DNA of 64,000 nt, taken from Pseudomonas viridiflava (GTDB lineage Bacteria; Pseudomonadota; Gammaproteobacteria; Pseudomonadales; Pseudomonadaceae). The position numbers were made by a program, and so were the translations under genes. Below the pieces are notes generated by a model that saw nothing but the letters and a program-made list of their open reading frames with translations, made no database searches and was not told the origin of the DNA. The DNA lies in NCBI RefSeq assembly GCF_900602065.1, contig NZ_UWFN01000328.1, forward strand, positions 124,001-188,000, given 5' to 3'. Positions 16,484 through 24,861 of the stretch are shown piece after piece (within the stretch, counting starts at the first letter, position 1; each line of letters begins with the position of its first letter).

Positions 16484-16666
16484 TTAGCCTTTCTTTTTAT
16501 TCAGGCTTTTGAGCCGCTGACTGGCGCGCTGCACGGCGGCCATTTTCTCGGGACGGTTCATGCGCCGCCATTTGCGGATGTCTTCTTTGTTGCGGCCGCA
16601 GCTCACACATAAGTCGCCACTCAACTGGCAAACAGAGGTACACGGATTCTCAATGTCCTTGGCCAT
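16484..16666 (-). CDS. DUF1289 family protein
   Basis: This is a 60-residue DUF1289 member. The family pattern NPCTSVCQL...CVSCGRNKEDIRKWRRM is present, with four Cys (Cys9, Cys13, Cys20, Cys23) that could hold a metal or an Fe-S site. The basic C-terminus is typical. It begins 3 bases after the stop of the upstream gene at 16670-17029, so the two form an operon. The molecular role of the family is unknown to me. Confidence 0.85.
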   Translation of the reverse strand: MAKDIENPCTSVCQLSGDLCVSCGRNKEDIRKWRRMNRPEKMAAVQRASQRLKSLNKKKG

Positions 16667-16669
16667 GTT

Positions 16670-17029
16670 TCAGCCCCGAGCCAGGCGTTGTTGCCAGTTG
16701 CCGCCGTTGGCGCGCTGGCATTGCTCTTCGCTGTCGAATTGCACCCGTTTGCTCACGTCGGCAACGACGATTTCTGCGTCTTCCAATGCCTGGGCAGTCA
16801 ACTCAACCATGCGCTCACGCAGGCCAGTGGCGAGGGCCTGATCTTTTTGCGCTTGTGTATCGAAGATCCACACCACGCGCAGGCTGGCAGGGAATGCCGC
16901 GTAATCCACTTCGTGGGTCAGCCAGGAGAACCCGACTATTTCCGCTTTTGCGGTTTCACATGCTTCGGTCAGGGTAGACGCCAGGCGACGCTCGATGCGG
17001 GCCTGATCGCGTTTGCTCAACGTCGGCAT
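16670..17029 (-). CDS. Conserved-type hypothetical protein, operon partner of DUF1289 gene
   Basis: The 119-residue protein begins MPTLSKRDQARIERRLASTLTEACETAK. The start at 17029 is chosen over an upstream ATG at 17068 because it begins the compact domain. It has alternating strand and helix segments (EIVGFSWLTHEVDY, PASLRVVWIFDTQAQ, LRERMVELTAQALED). Similar pseudomonad proteins are often labelled Fis-family regulators, but I see no Fis HTH here. Function unknown. Confidence 0.65.
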   Translation of the reverse strand: MPTLSKRDQARIERRLASTLTEACETAKAEIVGFSWLTHEVDYAAFPASLRVVWIFDTQAQKDQALATGLRERMVELTAQALEDAEIVVADVSKRVQFDSEEQCQRANGGNWQQRLARG

Positions 17030-17093
17030 GGCTGGGTCCTTGGGTGATTTCGATAAGACGGCAATCATACGTTACCTGTACGCATCATCCATC

Positions 17094-17342
17094 AGCGGGA
17101 GGCTTGTAGGATCGGTCTCGATCTCTGCCAACGCCGTCCGCGGGCTTGTTTACAGGGGGTCACCTCTCTAACCTCCCGCCGTCGCTGTTAGTCAGCGACC
17201 GGGTTTAGTCGCCTGACCTCACAGAAAATCTCAAGCGTCCCGTAGCAGGGACTCAGTAGCCTGCTTAATGGCGGCTGTATGCGGGGCACTTTCGAGTGCG
17301 CCGATTTTCTGTGATCGGTCGACTAACCCTCATACAGCTGCC
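17094..17342. ncRNA. Highly structured intergenic element, possible RNA or mobile repeat
   Basis: Four inverted pairs interleave here: GCGGGAGG near 17096 with CCTCCCGC near 17173; GGGTTTAGTCG (17201-17211) with CGACTAACCC (17320-17329); CACAGAAAATC (17220-17230) with GATTTTCTGTG (17303-17313); and GGCGGCTGTATG (17270-17281) with CATACAGCTGCC (17331-17342). The second and third nest, whereas the fourth crosses them, as in a pseudoknot or two alternative folds. I recall similar sequence repeated in pseudomonads but cannot name it. No gene lies here. Confidence 0.4.
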
Positions 17343-17445
17343 ACCCATTCATGCCCCATGAAGTCTGCTTTGTCCGTCTGAATTTTTACCCCTGCCCTGT
17401 TTTTAGCTATCGTGTGCCCATCGAAACCCTCGGGTGCAAACCTCC

Positions 17446-18255
17446 ATGGCCACACACAACAAACGCGACTGGCTGGTGCGCGCGCCGCAGTCGCGGAAGA
17501 TGGAGCGGATCGAGGCTTACTTCGGCGGGCACGGCTACACGCCTCATCGGCATGACACCTATGCGATAGGGCGCACGCTGGCCGGAGTGCAGAGTTTTCA
17601 TTACCGCAACGATTACCGCCACAGCCTGGCCGGCGGCACGATGGTTTTGCACCCGGATGAAGTCCATGACGGTGAGGCCGGGACCGATGCAGGCTTTCAT
17701 TACCGGATGTTCTACATCGAACCCTCACTGATTCAGCAGGTGTTGGGCGGCAAGTCGTTGCCCTTTGTAACGGGTGGTTTGTCCAGCGATCCGCGTCTGT
17801 TTGCAGCCACCAGTGCTTTGCTGCAAAGCATGGATAACGCGCTTGATCCACTTGAAGAAGAGGACGCCATTTACGACCTGGCGCAGGCGCTGGATGTGGC
17901 TGCGGGCAATAAGCGTGGTCGGCGAGCGCTGGACTATGCAGCGGCAGAGCGGGCGCGGATTTACATTCATGACGCGCTGGATCAGGTCATTACGCTGGAC
18001 GATCTGGTGCAGGCCAGCGGCCGTGATCGCTGGAGTCTGTCGCGGGATTTTCGTGCCTTGTACGGCACCAGTCCTTACCGCTACATCACCCAGCGCCGAC
18101 TGGCCGAAGTGCGTCGTTTGCTGGTTGCAGGCCATCCGTTGAGTGAGGCTGCACTGGCCTGTGGTTTTTTCGATCAGAGCCACATGACGCGCCAGTACAG
18201 CCAGGCGTTTGGCATCTCGCCCGCCCGCTGGCTGAAGATGCTCGGCCGTAGCTGA
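17446..18255 (+). CDS. AraC-family transcriptional regulator
   Basis: The product is 269 residues. The N-terminal half is an AraC-type cupin sensor (YTPHRHDTYAIGRTLAGVQSF, GGTMVLHPDEVHDGEAG). The C-terminal 100 residues carry two HTHs (ITLDDLVQASGRDRWSLSRDFRALYGTSPYRYI and LSEAALACGFFDQSHMTRQYSQAFGISPARW). ATG 17446 is preferred to an in-frame GTG at 17434. It sits 90 bases before a cupin gene on the same strand, which it may control (inference). The ligand is unknown. Confidence 0.9.
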   Translation: MATHNKRDWLVRAPQSRKMERIEAYFGGHGYTPHRHDTYAIGRTLAGVQSFHYRNDYRHSLAGGTMVLHPDEVHDGEAGTDAGFHYRMFYIEPSLIQQVLGGKSLPFVTGGLSSDPRLFAATSALLQSMDNALDPLEEEDAIYDLAQALDVAAGNKRGRRALDYAAAERARIYIHDALDQVITLDDLVQASGRDRWSLSRDFRALYGTSPYRYITQRRLAEVRRLLVAGHPLSEAALACGFFDQSHMTRQYSQAFGISPARWLKMLGRS

Positions 18256-18345
18256 CAGCGCCCGCCAAAGCTGCACGATCATGCAATACGGGTTATGTGT
18301 GGCTCGCTAAGGTTGTGGTCTCTCAATCAACCGTGAGCACCGACC

Positions 18346-18732
18346 ATGACCAGCACCTGTTCTGCCCCGCCCTACACCCCGGTTAACTTCGCCGCTAAAT
18401 ATGCGCTGTTCAATGAGCAATGGACGCCGAAAGTCGTGGCAGAAATGAACGACTATCAGTTCAAAGTGGTGAAGATCCAGGGCGACTTTATCTGGCACTC
18501 CCATGCCGATACCGATGAGACGTTCATTATTCTGGAAGGCGAATTGCGCATCGATTTTCGTGACGGGTTTGTCACGGTGGCGGCTGGTGAGATGTATGTC
18601 GTTGGCAAAGGCATCGAGCACAAACCCTATGCCGAACAGGAAGTGAAACTGCTGCTGATCGAACCGCGCGGGGTATTGAATACCGGGCACGAGGAGAGCG
18701 ACCGGACGGCGGTTAATGATGTGTGGATTTGA
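18346..18732 (+). CDS. Cupin domain protein
   Basis: This is a 128-residue single-domain cupin. Motif 1 reads IWHSHADTDETFIILEGEL (metal ligands His, His, Glu) and motif 2 GEMYVVGKGIEHKPYA (His). Small cupins of this form bind a metal and often act on sugars or amino-acid derivatives; the substrate cannot be inferred. It is the first gene downstream of the AraC regulator. Confidence 0.85.
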   Translation: MTSTCSAPPYTPVNFAAKYALFNEQWTPKVVAEMNDYQFKVVKIQGDFIWHSHADTDETFIILEGELRIDFRDGFVTVAAGEMYVVGKGIEHKPYAEQEVKLLLIEPRGVLNTGHEESDRTAVNDVWI

Positions 18733-18775
18733 TTTAAATCGTTGATAACCGCCATGGCACTGCAGACGAAGGACT

Positions 18776-18867
18776 TGTGGGACCGGATTCATCCGGGAAG
18801 GCGGCATTCCTGACGATGCAGATGTATTGAATGTACTGGCCTCTTCCCGGATGAATCCGGTCCCACA
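18776..18867. repeat. REP-type inverted repeat pair (GGGACCGGATTCATCC family)
   Basis: Arms starting TGTGGGACCGGATTCATCC and ending GGATGAATCCGGTCCCACA flank about 42 bases. Same family as 15134-15231. Confidence 0.85.
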
Positions 18868-19020
18868 GGTTTGTCGTTTGCCGCCCGATGGCGTCGTGTC
18901 AGTGACGCAACCCCTCAACACTTCCCGAATTATTGGAATAACGCCGCGAGTTTATTTCGCTTGTGAGTGATTGGCTTTACTCGCTTATATAGGCGCAATC
19001 TCTCCGGGCAGACATTGATA

Positions 19021-20271
19021 ATGAGTCGCGAAAACATCAGTCAGTCGATTTCTCATGTTCATCCTCTGACGCTCTCCCACGGTAAAAACGCCGAAGTATG
19101 GGACACCGACAACAAGCGCTACATCGACTTTGTTGGCGGCATTGGCGTGCTCAATCTAGGGCACACCAATGCTCAGGTGGTGGCCGCCATTCAGGATCAG
19201 GCCACCCGGCTCACGCACTACTGCTTCAACGCCGTGCCTCATGAGCCCTACGTCAAATTCATGGACAAGCTGGAGAAGTTTGTCCCGGTGTCTTACCCGC
19301 TGAGCGGCATGCTCACCAACAGCGGTGCTGAAGCGGCCGAAAACGCGCTGAAGATCGTGCGCGGTGCCACGGGTAAAACTGCGGTTATCGCCTTTGATGG
19401 CGGTTTTCATGGGCGCACGCTGGCCACGCTGAACCTCAATGGCAAAGTCGCGCCATACAAGCAGAAAGTCGGCGTGTTGCCTGGCCCGGTGTTTCACATC
19501 CCCTATCCGAGCAAGGACAACGACGTCACTACCGGGCAGGCGCTCAAGGCGCTTGACCGGCTGTACAGCGTTGAAATCGACGTCAACGATGTGGCCTGTT
19601 TCATCTTCGAAGCGGTTCAGGGTGAAGGTGGCTTTCTGGCCATGCAGCCCGACTTTGCTCAGGCGTTGCGCAGGTTCTGTGACGACAAGGGCATCCTGCT
19701 GATCGCTGATGAAATCCAGTCAGGCTTCGGCCGTACCGGGCAGCGCTTTGCTTTTACGAGGCTGGGCATCGAGCCCGACTTGATCTTGTTGGGCAAAAGC
19801 ATTGCGGGCGGCATCCCGATGGGCGCGGTGGTCGGGCGTCGGGCACTGATGGATACGCTGCCTAAAGGTGGCCTTGGCGGTACGTATTCCGGCAACCCGA
19901 TTGCCTGCGCGGCGGGTATCGCCAGCCTCGATCAGTTGAACGACGAGAACCTGTCGGCCTGGGGCGAGATGCAGGAAAACATGATCGTCAGCCGTTACGA
20001 AGCATGGCAGGCCAACAAATTGTCGCCGTATCTTGGACGGCTGACGGGCGTTGGCGCCATGCGCGGTATCGAATTGATCACCGCCGACGGCGCACCCGGC
20101 ACGCAGCAGTTGGCACAATTGCTGGAAGCGGCTCGTAACGCGGGGCTGTTGCTGATGCCCAGTGGCAAGTCGCGGCACATCATCCGCTTGCTGGCACCGC
20201 TGACGATTGAGCCTGAAGTGTTGCGCGAAGGGCTGAATATTTTTGAGCGGTGTCTGGCTGGGTTGGAATAA
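19021..20271 (+). CDS. Class III PLP aminotransferase, probably 2-aminoadipate/4-aminobutyrate type
   Basis: The 416-residue product has all hallmarks of class III transaminases: SGAEAAENALK at 101-111, FDGGFHGRT at 125-132, the PLP-binding Asp in IADEIQSGFGRTG (Asp230) and the Schiff-base Lys259 in LLLGKSIAGG. The length and neighbours (HglS and AmaA homologues downstream) fit the P. putida L-2-aminoadipate aminotransferase of D-lysine catabolism, which makes 2-oxoadipate. GabT or acetylornithine aminotransferase activity is possible. ATG 19021 is chosen because MSRENISQSI starts the domain; the 18 upstream codons look non-coding. Confidence 0.85.
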   Translation: MSRENISQSISHVHPLTLSHGKNAEVWDTDNKRYIDFVGGIGVLNLGHTNAQVVAAIQDQATRLTHYCFNAVPHEPYVKFMDKLEKFVPVSYPLSGMLTNSGAEAAENALKIVRGATGKTAVIAFDGGFHGRTLATLNLNGKVAPYKQKVGVLPGPVFHIPYPSKDNDVTTGQALKALDRLYSVEIDVNDVACFIFEAVQGEGGFLAMQPDFAQALRRFCDDKGILLIADEIQSGFGRTGQRFAFTRLGIEPDLILLGKSIAGGIPMGAVVGRRALMDTLPKGGLGGTYSGNPIACAAGIASLDQLNDENLSAWGEMQENMIVSRYEAWQANKLSPYLGRLTGVGAMRGIELITADGAPGTQQLAQLLEAARNAGLLLMPSGKSRHIIRLLAPLTIEPEVLREGLNIFERCLAGLE

Positions 20272-20293
20272 CGTGTGAACTGACACCAGCCCC

Positions 20294-20383
20294 GTGGGAG
20301 CGAATTTATTCGCGAAGACTTTTATACAGACAAAACCTGGCTATCGAATGTACCGGCCCCTTCGCGAATGAATTCGCTCCCAC
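20294..20383. repeat. REP-type inverted repeat pair (GGGAGCGAATT family)
   Basis: GTGGGAGCGAATTTATTCGC and its near-complement GCGAATGAATTCGCTCCCAC flank about 40 bases between the aminotransferase and hglS genes. Confidence 0.85.
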
Positions 20384-20436
20384 AGGATGGGACCAGGCAC
20401 AGATTTCAATGACCCCTGAGGTGGAGAATCCCCGCA

Positions 20437-21837
20437 ATGACAGCTTCAAGCTTCGCTAACCGTGACGAGATCCGCGCCCGTTTTTCCCGCGCGATGTCGG
20501 ACATGTACAAAACCGAAGTGCCGCTCTACGGGACGTTGATGGACCTGGTCGCAGAGACCAATGAAGGCGTGCTGACGCGCAACGCCCAGGTTGCGCAGAG
20601 CTTGAAGCAGACCGGCGAAATCCAGCGGTTGGACATGGAGCGTCATGGCGCAATCCGCGTCGGCACCGCGACCGAACTGGCCACACTAAGCCGCCTGTTT
20701 GCGGTCATGGGCATGGAGCCCGTGGGCTACTACGACCTGACGCCTGCCGGCGTGCCCGTGCATTCCACGGCTTTTCGCGCCGTGCATGAACACGCCCTGC
20801 AAGTCAGCCCGTTTCGGGTGTTCACGTCGCTGCTGCGCCTGGAGCTGATCGACAATGCCGAGCTGCGGGATTTCGCCAGCCAGGTGCTGAGCAAGCGCAA
20901 CATCTTCACCCATCGCGCACTGCAGCTGATTGAAAAATCGGAACTGGACGGCGGCCTGACTGAAGCCGATGCACAGGACTTCGTTGAGCAGGCGCTGGAA
21001 ACGTTCCGCTGGCACAGCACTGCAACCGTTAGCCTGGAGCAGTACAAACAGCTCAACGCCCAACATCGACTGATTGCTGACGTCGTGGCGTTTCGAGGCC
21101 CGCACATCAATCACCTGACGCCACGCACACTGGACATCGACACGGTGCAGGACGGCATGCCGAAAAAAGGCATCACGCCCAAGGCCGTGGTGGAAGGTCC
21201 GCCGCGTCGCGAGTGCCCTATTCTGCTGCGCCAGACCAGTTTCAAGGCGCTGGAAGAGGCCATTACGTTTGTCGGTCAATCCGCCACTGAAGCAGGCAGC
21301 CACTCGGCCCGCTTCGGTGAGATAGAACAACGTGGCGCAGCGCTGACGCCTAAAGGCCGCGAGCTGTACGACCAATTGCTGAACGAGGCCCGGGACGCGC
21401 TGGGTGAATTCCCCAACGAAGGCAACGCGGTGCGCTATGCGGAACTGCTGGGGAAAACTTTCACGGCGTTCCCGGACAGCTACGAACAGATGCGTGCGCA
21501 GGATCTGGCGTACTTCCGCTACTTCGCTACCGAGAAAGGTGCTGCGATGGGCGCGGGCGTACAGCAGAGCGCCGACCTTGAGCAGTTGATCGAGGCGGGT
21601 TACATACACTTCGAGCCGCTGGTGTATGAGGATTTCCTGCCCGTTAGCGCGGCGGGGATTTTCCAGTCCAACCTGGGCGACGACGCGCAATCCCATTACG
21701 GCACCAGTTCGAATCAGCAGGACTTCGAACGCGCACTGGGGCGCAGCACCATCAACGAACTCAAGCTCTACGCCGACACCCAGCGCCGCTCATTGCTGGA
21801 GTGCTCGCAAGCGCTGGGGATCGCGCCGCTGGCGTGA
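20437..21837 (+). CDS. hglS: 2-oxoadipate dioxygenase/decarboxylase (DUF1338)
   Basis: This 466-residue protein is a full-length DUF1338 member. In P. putida the family enzyme HglS uses Fe(II) and O2 to convert 2-oxoadipate to D-2-hydroxyglutarate, the last specific step of D-lysine breakdown. Recognisable segments are VPVHSTAFRAVHEHALQVSPFRVFTS near 107-132, AFRGPHINHLTPRTLDID near 216-233 and VEGPPRRECPILLRQTSFKALEE near 250-272. GGAG lies ahead of the ATG. It follows the aminotransferase across a REP pair, so the two are co-directional and functionally linked. Confidence 0.85.
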   Translation: MTASSFANRDEIRARFSRAMSDMYKTEVPLYGTLMDLVAETNEGVLTRNAQVAQSLKQTGEIQRLDMERHGAIRVGTATELATLSRLFAVMGMEPVGYYDLTPAGVPVHSTAFRAVHEHALQVSPFRVFTSLLRLELIDNAELRDFASQVLSKRNIFTHRALQLIEKSELDGGLTEADAQDFVEQALETFRWHSTATVSLEQYKQLNAQHRLIADVVAFRGPHINHLTPRTLDIDTVQDGMPKKGITPKAVVEGPPRRECPILLRQTSFKALEEAITFVGQSATEAGSHSARFGEIEQRGAALTPKGRELYDQLLNEARDALGEFPNEGNAVRYAELLGKTFTAFPDSYEQMRAQDLAYFRYFATEKGAAMGAGVQQSADLEQLIEAGYIHFEPLVYEDFLPVSAAGIFQSNLGDDAQSHYGTSSNQQDFERALGRSTINELKLYADTQRRSLLECSQALGIAPLA

Positions 21838-21861
21838 TTCGTACACGTTGCCCTGTTGCCC

Positions 21862-21950
21862 TGTAGGAGCTGACGAGCAGCGCGAGGCTGCGATAGCGGT
21901 CTGTCTGACACGCCACCATCGCAGCCTCGCGCTGCTCGTCAGCTCCTACA
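21862..21950. repeat. REP-type inverted repeat pair (GTAGGAGCTGACGAGC family)
   Basis: Near-perfect 33-base arms (TGTAGGAGCTGACGAGCAGC... and complement) separated by about 23 bases, just downstream of hglS. It could also act in transcript termination. Confidence 0.85.
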
Positions 21951-22044
21951 GAAATCCGTTATCGATCAGGGAGTGATGTGGTGTCTGACGACCTATCCTT
22001 GCTCAAGCGTTCCCCGTCTGCTGCTTAAGCAAAGGTGACGAAAC

Positions 22045-22389
22045 ATGAGCAAGTTATGGAGGCGGTATCTGGATCTGCTGGACCACGATCTGAATACCAA
22101 GGTGTTCGACAACGTCAAAAACCTGCTGGTCTGCGCATTGCTATTTGCCGCAGGCAGCAGCGCCCTGAACGGTAATCACCAGGTTTTCATGGGGTTATGG
22201 GGATCGCAGATGACGGGGCTGGGGCTGATCGTGGTATCCACCGTGCTGATGTTGATGAACATCAGCGACGGTCTGCATCGGCTGGCCAAACTGCGCTACC
22301 ACGTCCTGCTGCAGGTGTTCTTTTGCCTGCTGTATTTGATTGTGGCGGTGCGGGTGGTGGAAATTGTCTGGGGCTTCCGGGCGGACTGA
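22045..22389 (+). CDS. Small inner-membrane protein
   Basis: The 114-residue protein has three hydrophobic segments: VKNLLVCALLFAAGSSAL near 24-41, MTGLGLIVVSTVLMLM near 56-71 and VLLQVFFCLLYLIVAVRVV near 87-105. No family is recognised. Its stop codon abuts the stop of the convergent gene at 22390, so the two transcripts must overlap. Confidence 0.65.
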   Translation: MSKLWRRYLDLLDHDLNTKVFDNVKNLLVCALLFAAGSSALNGNHQVFMGLWGSQMTGLGLIVVSTVLMLMNISDGLHRLAKLRYHVLLQVFFCLLYLIVAVRVVEIVWGFRAD

Positions 22390-22596
22390 TCAGCCCTGCC
22401 GACGGTGCCACTCATCGGCAACATCGCCCATGGTCTTGGGGGTTTCGTTGCGAATCCAGGCCATGAAATCCCGATCAAACTTGAAGGCCGCACCGCACTG
22501 CTCAAGCATGAAACGCCGCACGTTCTGGGTGTTCTTGTAGGTCTTGTCGACAGGGGTGGCGCGGGTGATGGCGTTGCTGTGCCAGTCGGTAGGCAT
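22390..22596 (-). CDS. DUF6434-type small protein
   Basis: The 68-residue product MPTDWHSNAITRATPVDKTY, followed by KNTQNVRRFM, CGAAFKFDRDFMAWI and KTMGDVADEW, follows the pattern of the DUF6434 family, which is sometimes fused to SAP domains. AGGA lies eight bases before the ATG. The function is unknown. It is convergent with the small membrane protein. Confidence 0.7.
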   Translation of the reverse strand: MPTDWHSNAITRATPVDKTYKNTQNVRRFMLEQCGAAFKFDRDFMAWIRNETPKTMGDVADEWHRRQG

Positions 22597-22623
22597 AGGG
22601 AAGTCCTGAAGTCGATGGAGAAC

Positions 22624-22703
22624 CTGTGGGAGCGAATTTATTCGCGAAGGATCGAAAATGTATCGGATGTAATGGCCCTTTCGCGAATAATTCGCGCCTA
22701 CAG
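22624..22703. repeat. REP-type inverted repeat pair (GGGAGCGAATT family)
   Basis: CTGTGGGAGCGAATTTATTC pairs with an imperfect right arm ending CGCGCCTACAG. It lies just beyond the end of the amaA-like gene. Confidence 0.75.
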
Positions 22704-22719
22704 AACCGCTACTCCGGCC

Positions 22720-24006
22720 TTAAAGAATCACCCGCAAACACTGCCCCGCATGATACAGGTTGAAGCCGGTTTCATAGGCCAGCGCGCGCACGCCTGCGCT
22801 TTTCAGCTCATGGGCTGGCGCGAACGGGATGGGCAGCACGCTCGGGTCATCCTTGACCAGAAAGTCCGCGAAGGCTTTGCCCATGACCGTCCCCGTGGTG
22901 TTGCCGCGACCGTTGTAGCCATTAGCCGCAACCAGCCCTGGCGCAGGCTCGAAGAGTTTGACCATGTGATCAGGGGTGAAGTCGATGCAGCCCGTCCAGT
23001 GCATCTCCCATTGGACGTTGCCCAGTTGCGGGAAGTAATGGCCCTGAATGCGGTCCGCCCAACTGCGGATGAACCAGTCAGGTTTGTTGTTCATCTTGCC
23101 CATGCTGCCGAGGATCAGACGCCCCTCGTCATCACGCCGAATACTGCTCAGCACCATGCGCGTGTCCCAGGAGCCCTGACCGTGCTTGAGCACTTCATCC
23201 GCGGCGCTTGAGGTCAACGGCTCGGACGCGACGTTGTAGTAATAGCCCTTGAAGAAATTCTGTTTGATACCGGCCCACTCGCCCTCGGTATAGGCACCGG
23301 TGGAGACCACGACCTTATCAGCCGTGACCGCACCACCGACGGTGCTGACGATCCATGCCGAGCCTTCACGAGTAACGGCTTGCACGGGCGAGGTCTGGAA
23401 GATCCGCCCGCCAAGCTTGAGCACGGTCTCTGCCAGGCCAACGGTATAAGCCATCGGGTTAATCGTGCCGGCACGCCGGTCGAGCAACGCAGTCGGGATT
23501 TTATCGGTGCCGCAGTACTCACGGCACTTTGCGCCGGTCAGCAACTCGACATCGGCACCACGGCGCTTCCATTGATCGTGACGCGCTTCGATGTCTTTGG
23601 CGCCATTGGCGTTGTGCGCCATGTGCAACGTACCGTCGTGACGCGCCTGGCAATCGATGCCGTATTTTTCGATCAGGTCAAAGACCAGCGCGGGCGCCAG
23701 GCCCATGACCGTATTGAATTTTTCGCCTACGCCCGGGCCGAGAATCGCAGCAGCGTCATCAGGTGCAATCCAGCTACCGGCATTGACCAGCCCGACGTTG
23801 CGCCCCGAGCCACCAGTGCCAATACGCGTGGCTTCGAGCAGCGCGACAGACTTGCCGCTTTCCAGTAGATGCAGTGCGGCGGACAAGCCAGTGATACCGC
23901 CGCCGATCACGCACACATCGACCTTGAGCGACTCACTCAGGGCAACAGGTTGAATCTGACGAGTCGTGACTTGCTCCCACAAACACTGTTCACGCAACTG
24001 ATCCAT
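22720..24006 (-). CDS. amaA: FAD-dependent amino acid oxidase, AmaA-like (L-pipecolate oxidase)
   Basis: The 428-residue protein belongs to the DAO family. The FAD-binding motif is VCVIGGGITGLSAALHL at residues 31-47, followed by LLEATRIGTGGSGRN and, near the end, LVAANGYNGRGNTTGTVMGKAFADFL, the usual C-terminal flavin contact. The length and sequence style match P. putida AmaA, which oxidises L-pipecolate in the lysine pathway. With the aminotransferase and HglS nearby, this gives oxidation, transamination and decarboxylation steps in one locus. The amaB dehydrogenase and a LysR regulator are not here. Confidence 0.75.
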   Translation of the reverse strand: MDQLREQCLWEQVTTRQIQPVALSESLKVDVCVIGGGITGLSAALHLLESGKSVALLEATRIGTGGSGRNVGLVNAGSWIAPDDAAAILGPGVGEKFNTVMGLAPALVFDLIEKYGIDCQARHDGTLHMAHNANGAKDIEARHDQWKRRGADVELLTGAKCREYCGTDKIPTALLDRRAGTINPMAYTVGLAETVLKLGGRIFQTSPVQAVTREGSAWIVSTVGGAVTADKVVVSTGAYTEGEWAGIKQNFFKGYYYNVASEPLTSSAADEVLKHGQGSWDTRMVLSSIRRDDEGRLILGSMGKMNNKPDWFIRSWADRIQGHYFPQLGNVQWEMHWTGCIDFTPDHMVKLFEPAPGLVAANGYNGRGNTTGTVMGKAFADFLVKDDPSVLPIPFAPAHELKSAGVRALAYETGFNLYHAGQCLRVIL

Positions 24007-24156
24007 CTCGACTTAATCCCCGCCCGAACTGAACACGAAAAAACCTGACTCATTCTTGATCCGATGCAAGGGCAATACCAAACGACCTTTACTCCGGATA
24101 TCAGTCGGTTTCGGCATGATCTCGGAGGATTTGCAGCGGTGAGGCCTACCGAGATG

Positions 24157-24246
24157 TGTAGGAGCAGAGCTTGCTCTGCGATGAGGCTGGACGCGGTTCA
24201 CTTCAGATCGCGTCCAGCCTCATCGCGAACAAGCTCTGCCCCCACA
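24157..24246. repeat. REP-type inverted repeat pair with long central palindrome
   Basis: TGTAGGAGCAGAGCTTGCTC with its complement, and an inner pair around GATGAGGCTGGACGCG, form an extended hairpin-like unit in the 392-base gap before the DoxX gene. The rest of that gap shows nothing else. Confidence 0.8.
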
Positions 24247-24398
24247 AAAACACACCTCACAATTGTCCCGTCTTAGTTGACAGTAAAACCGTTTACAGCC
24301 GATTTATCACATCTCGCTGCATCTCTACTATTCGCTCCATGGTGCTGACACAGACCCCAGCACACAAATCTGACTGATTCGACTTTGGAGCAACAACC

Positions 24399-24812
24399 AT
24401 GAACACCAACACTCAAGCAGCTTTCACTTCTCTGGCTGGCCGCGCACTGCTCGCCTCTTTGTTTCTGTTCAGCGGCTTCGGCAAGCTGGCCGCACCGGCC
24501 GCCACCAAGGGCTACATCGCCGCCAGCGGCATGCCTTTTCCGGACCTGGCGTTCATCGCGGCACTGATCGTTGAAATCGGCTTCGCCATCGCTCTGGTGC
24601 TGGGCTACAAGGCGCGCCTGATTGCGCTGCTGATGGCTGGCTTCACCGTGGTTACCGCAGTGGTCTTCCACAACAACTTTGCTGATCAGGGCCAGTTGAT
24701 CAACTTCCTGAAAAATATCGCCATCGCCGGTGGCCTGCTGCAGATCGCTGCGAACGGCGCAGGCGCTTTCAGCCTGGATGCCCGTAGCCGCAAAACACTG
24801 GCTATTGCCTGA
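24399..24812 (+). CDS. DoxX family membrane protein
   Basis: The 137-residue product has four hydrophobic helices. The DoxX signature is clear: GRALLASLFLFSGFGKLAAPAAT near 14-36, GMPFPDLAFIAALIVEIGFAIALVLGYKARLIALLM near 46-81 and NFLKNIAIAGGLLQIAANG near 104-122. DoxX proteins reside in the inner membrane, often beside redox or detoxification genes. GGAG precedes the ATG. It is 49 bases before an exported esterase gene and probably co-transcribed. Confidence 0.9.
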   Translation: MNTNTQAAFTSLAGRALLASLFLFSGFGKLAAPAATKGYIAASGMPFPDLAFIAALIVEIGFAIALVLGYKARLIALLMAGFTVVTAVVFHNNFADQGQLINFLKNIAIAGGLLQIAANGAGAFSLDARSRKTLAIA

Positions 24813-24861
24813 TCAACATTCGAACGACTTCTGACCATTAAGCATTCAAAGGACCATTGCC

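Noticed and set aside
20686..21696. 336-codon minus-strand frame opposite hglS
   Set aside because: Antisense shadow of a well-identified gene in high-GC DNA; Arg/Gln/His-rich translation.
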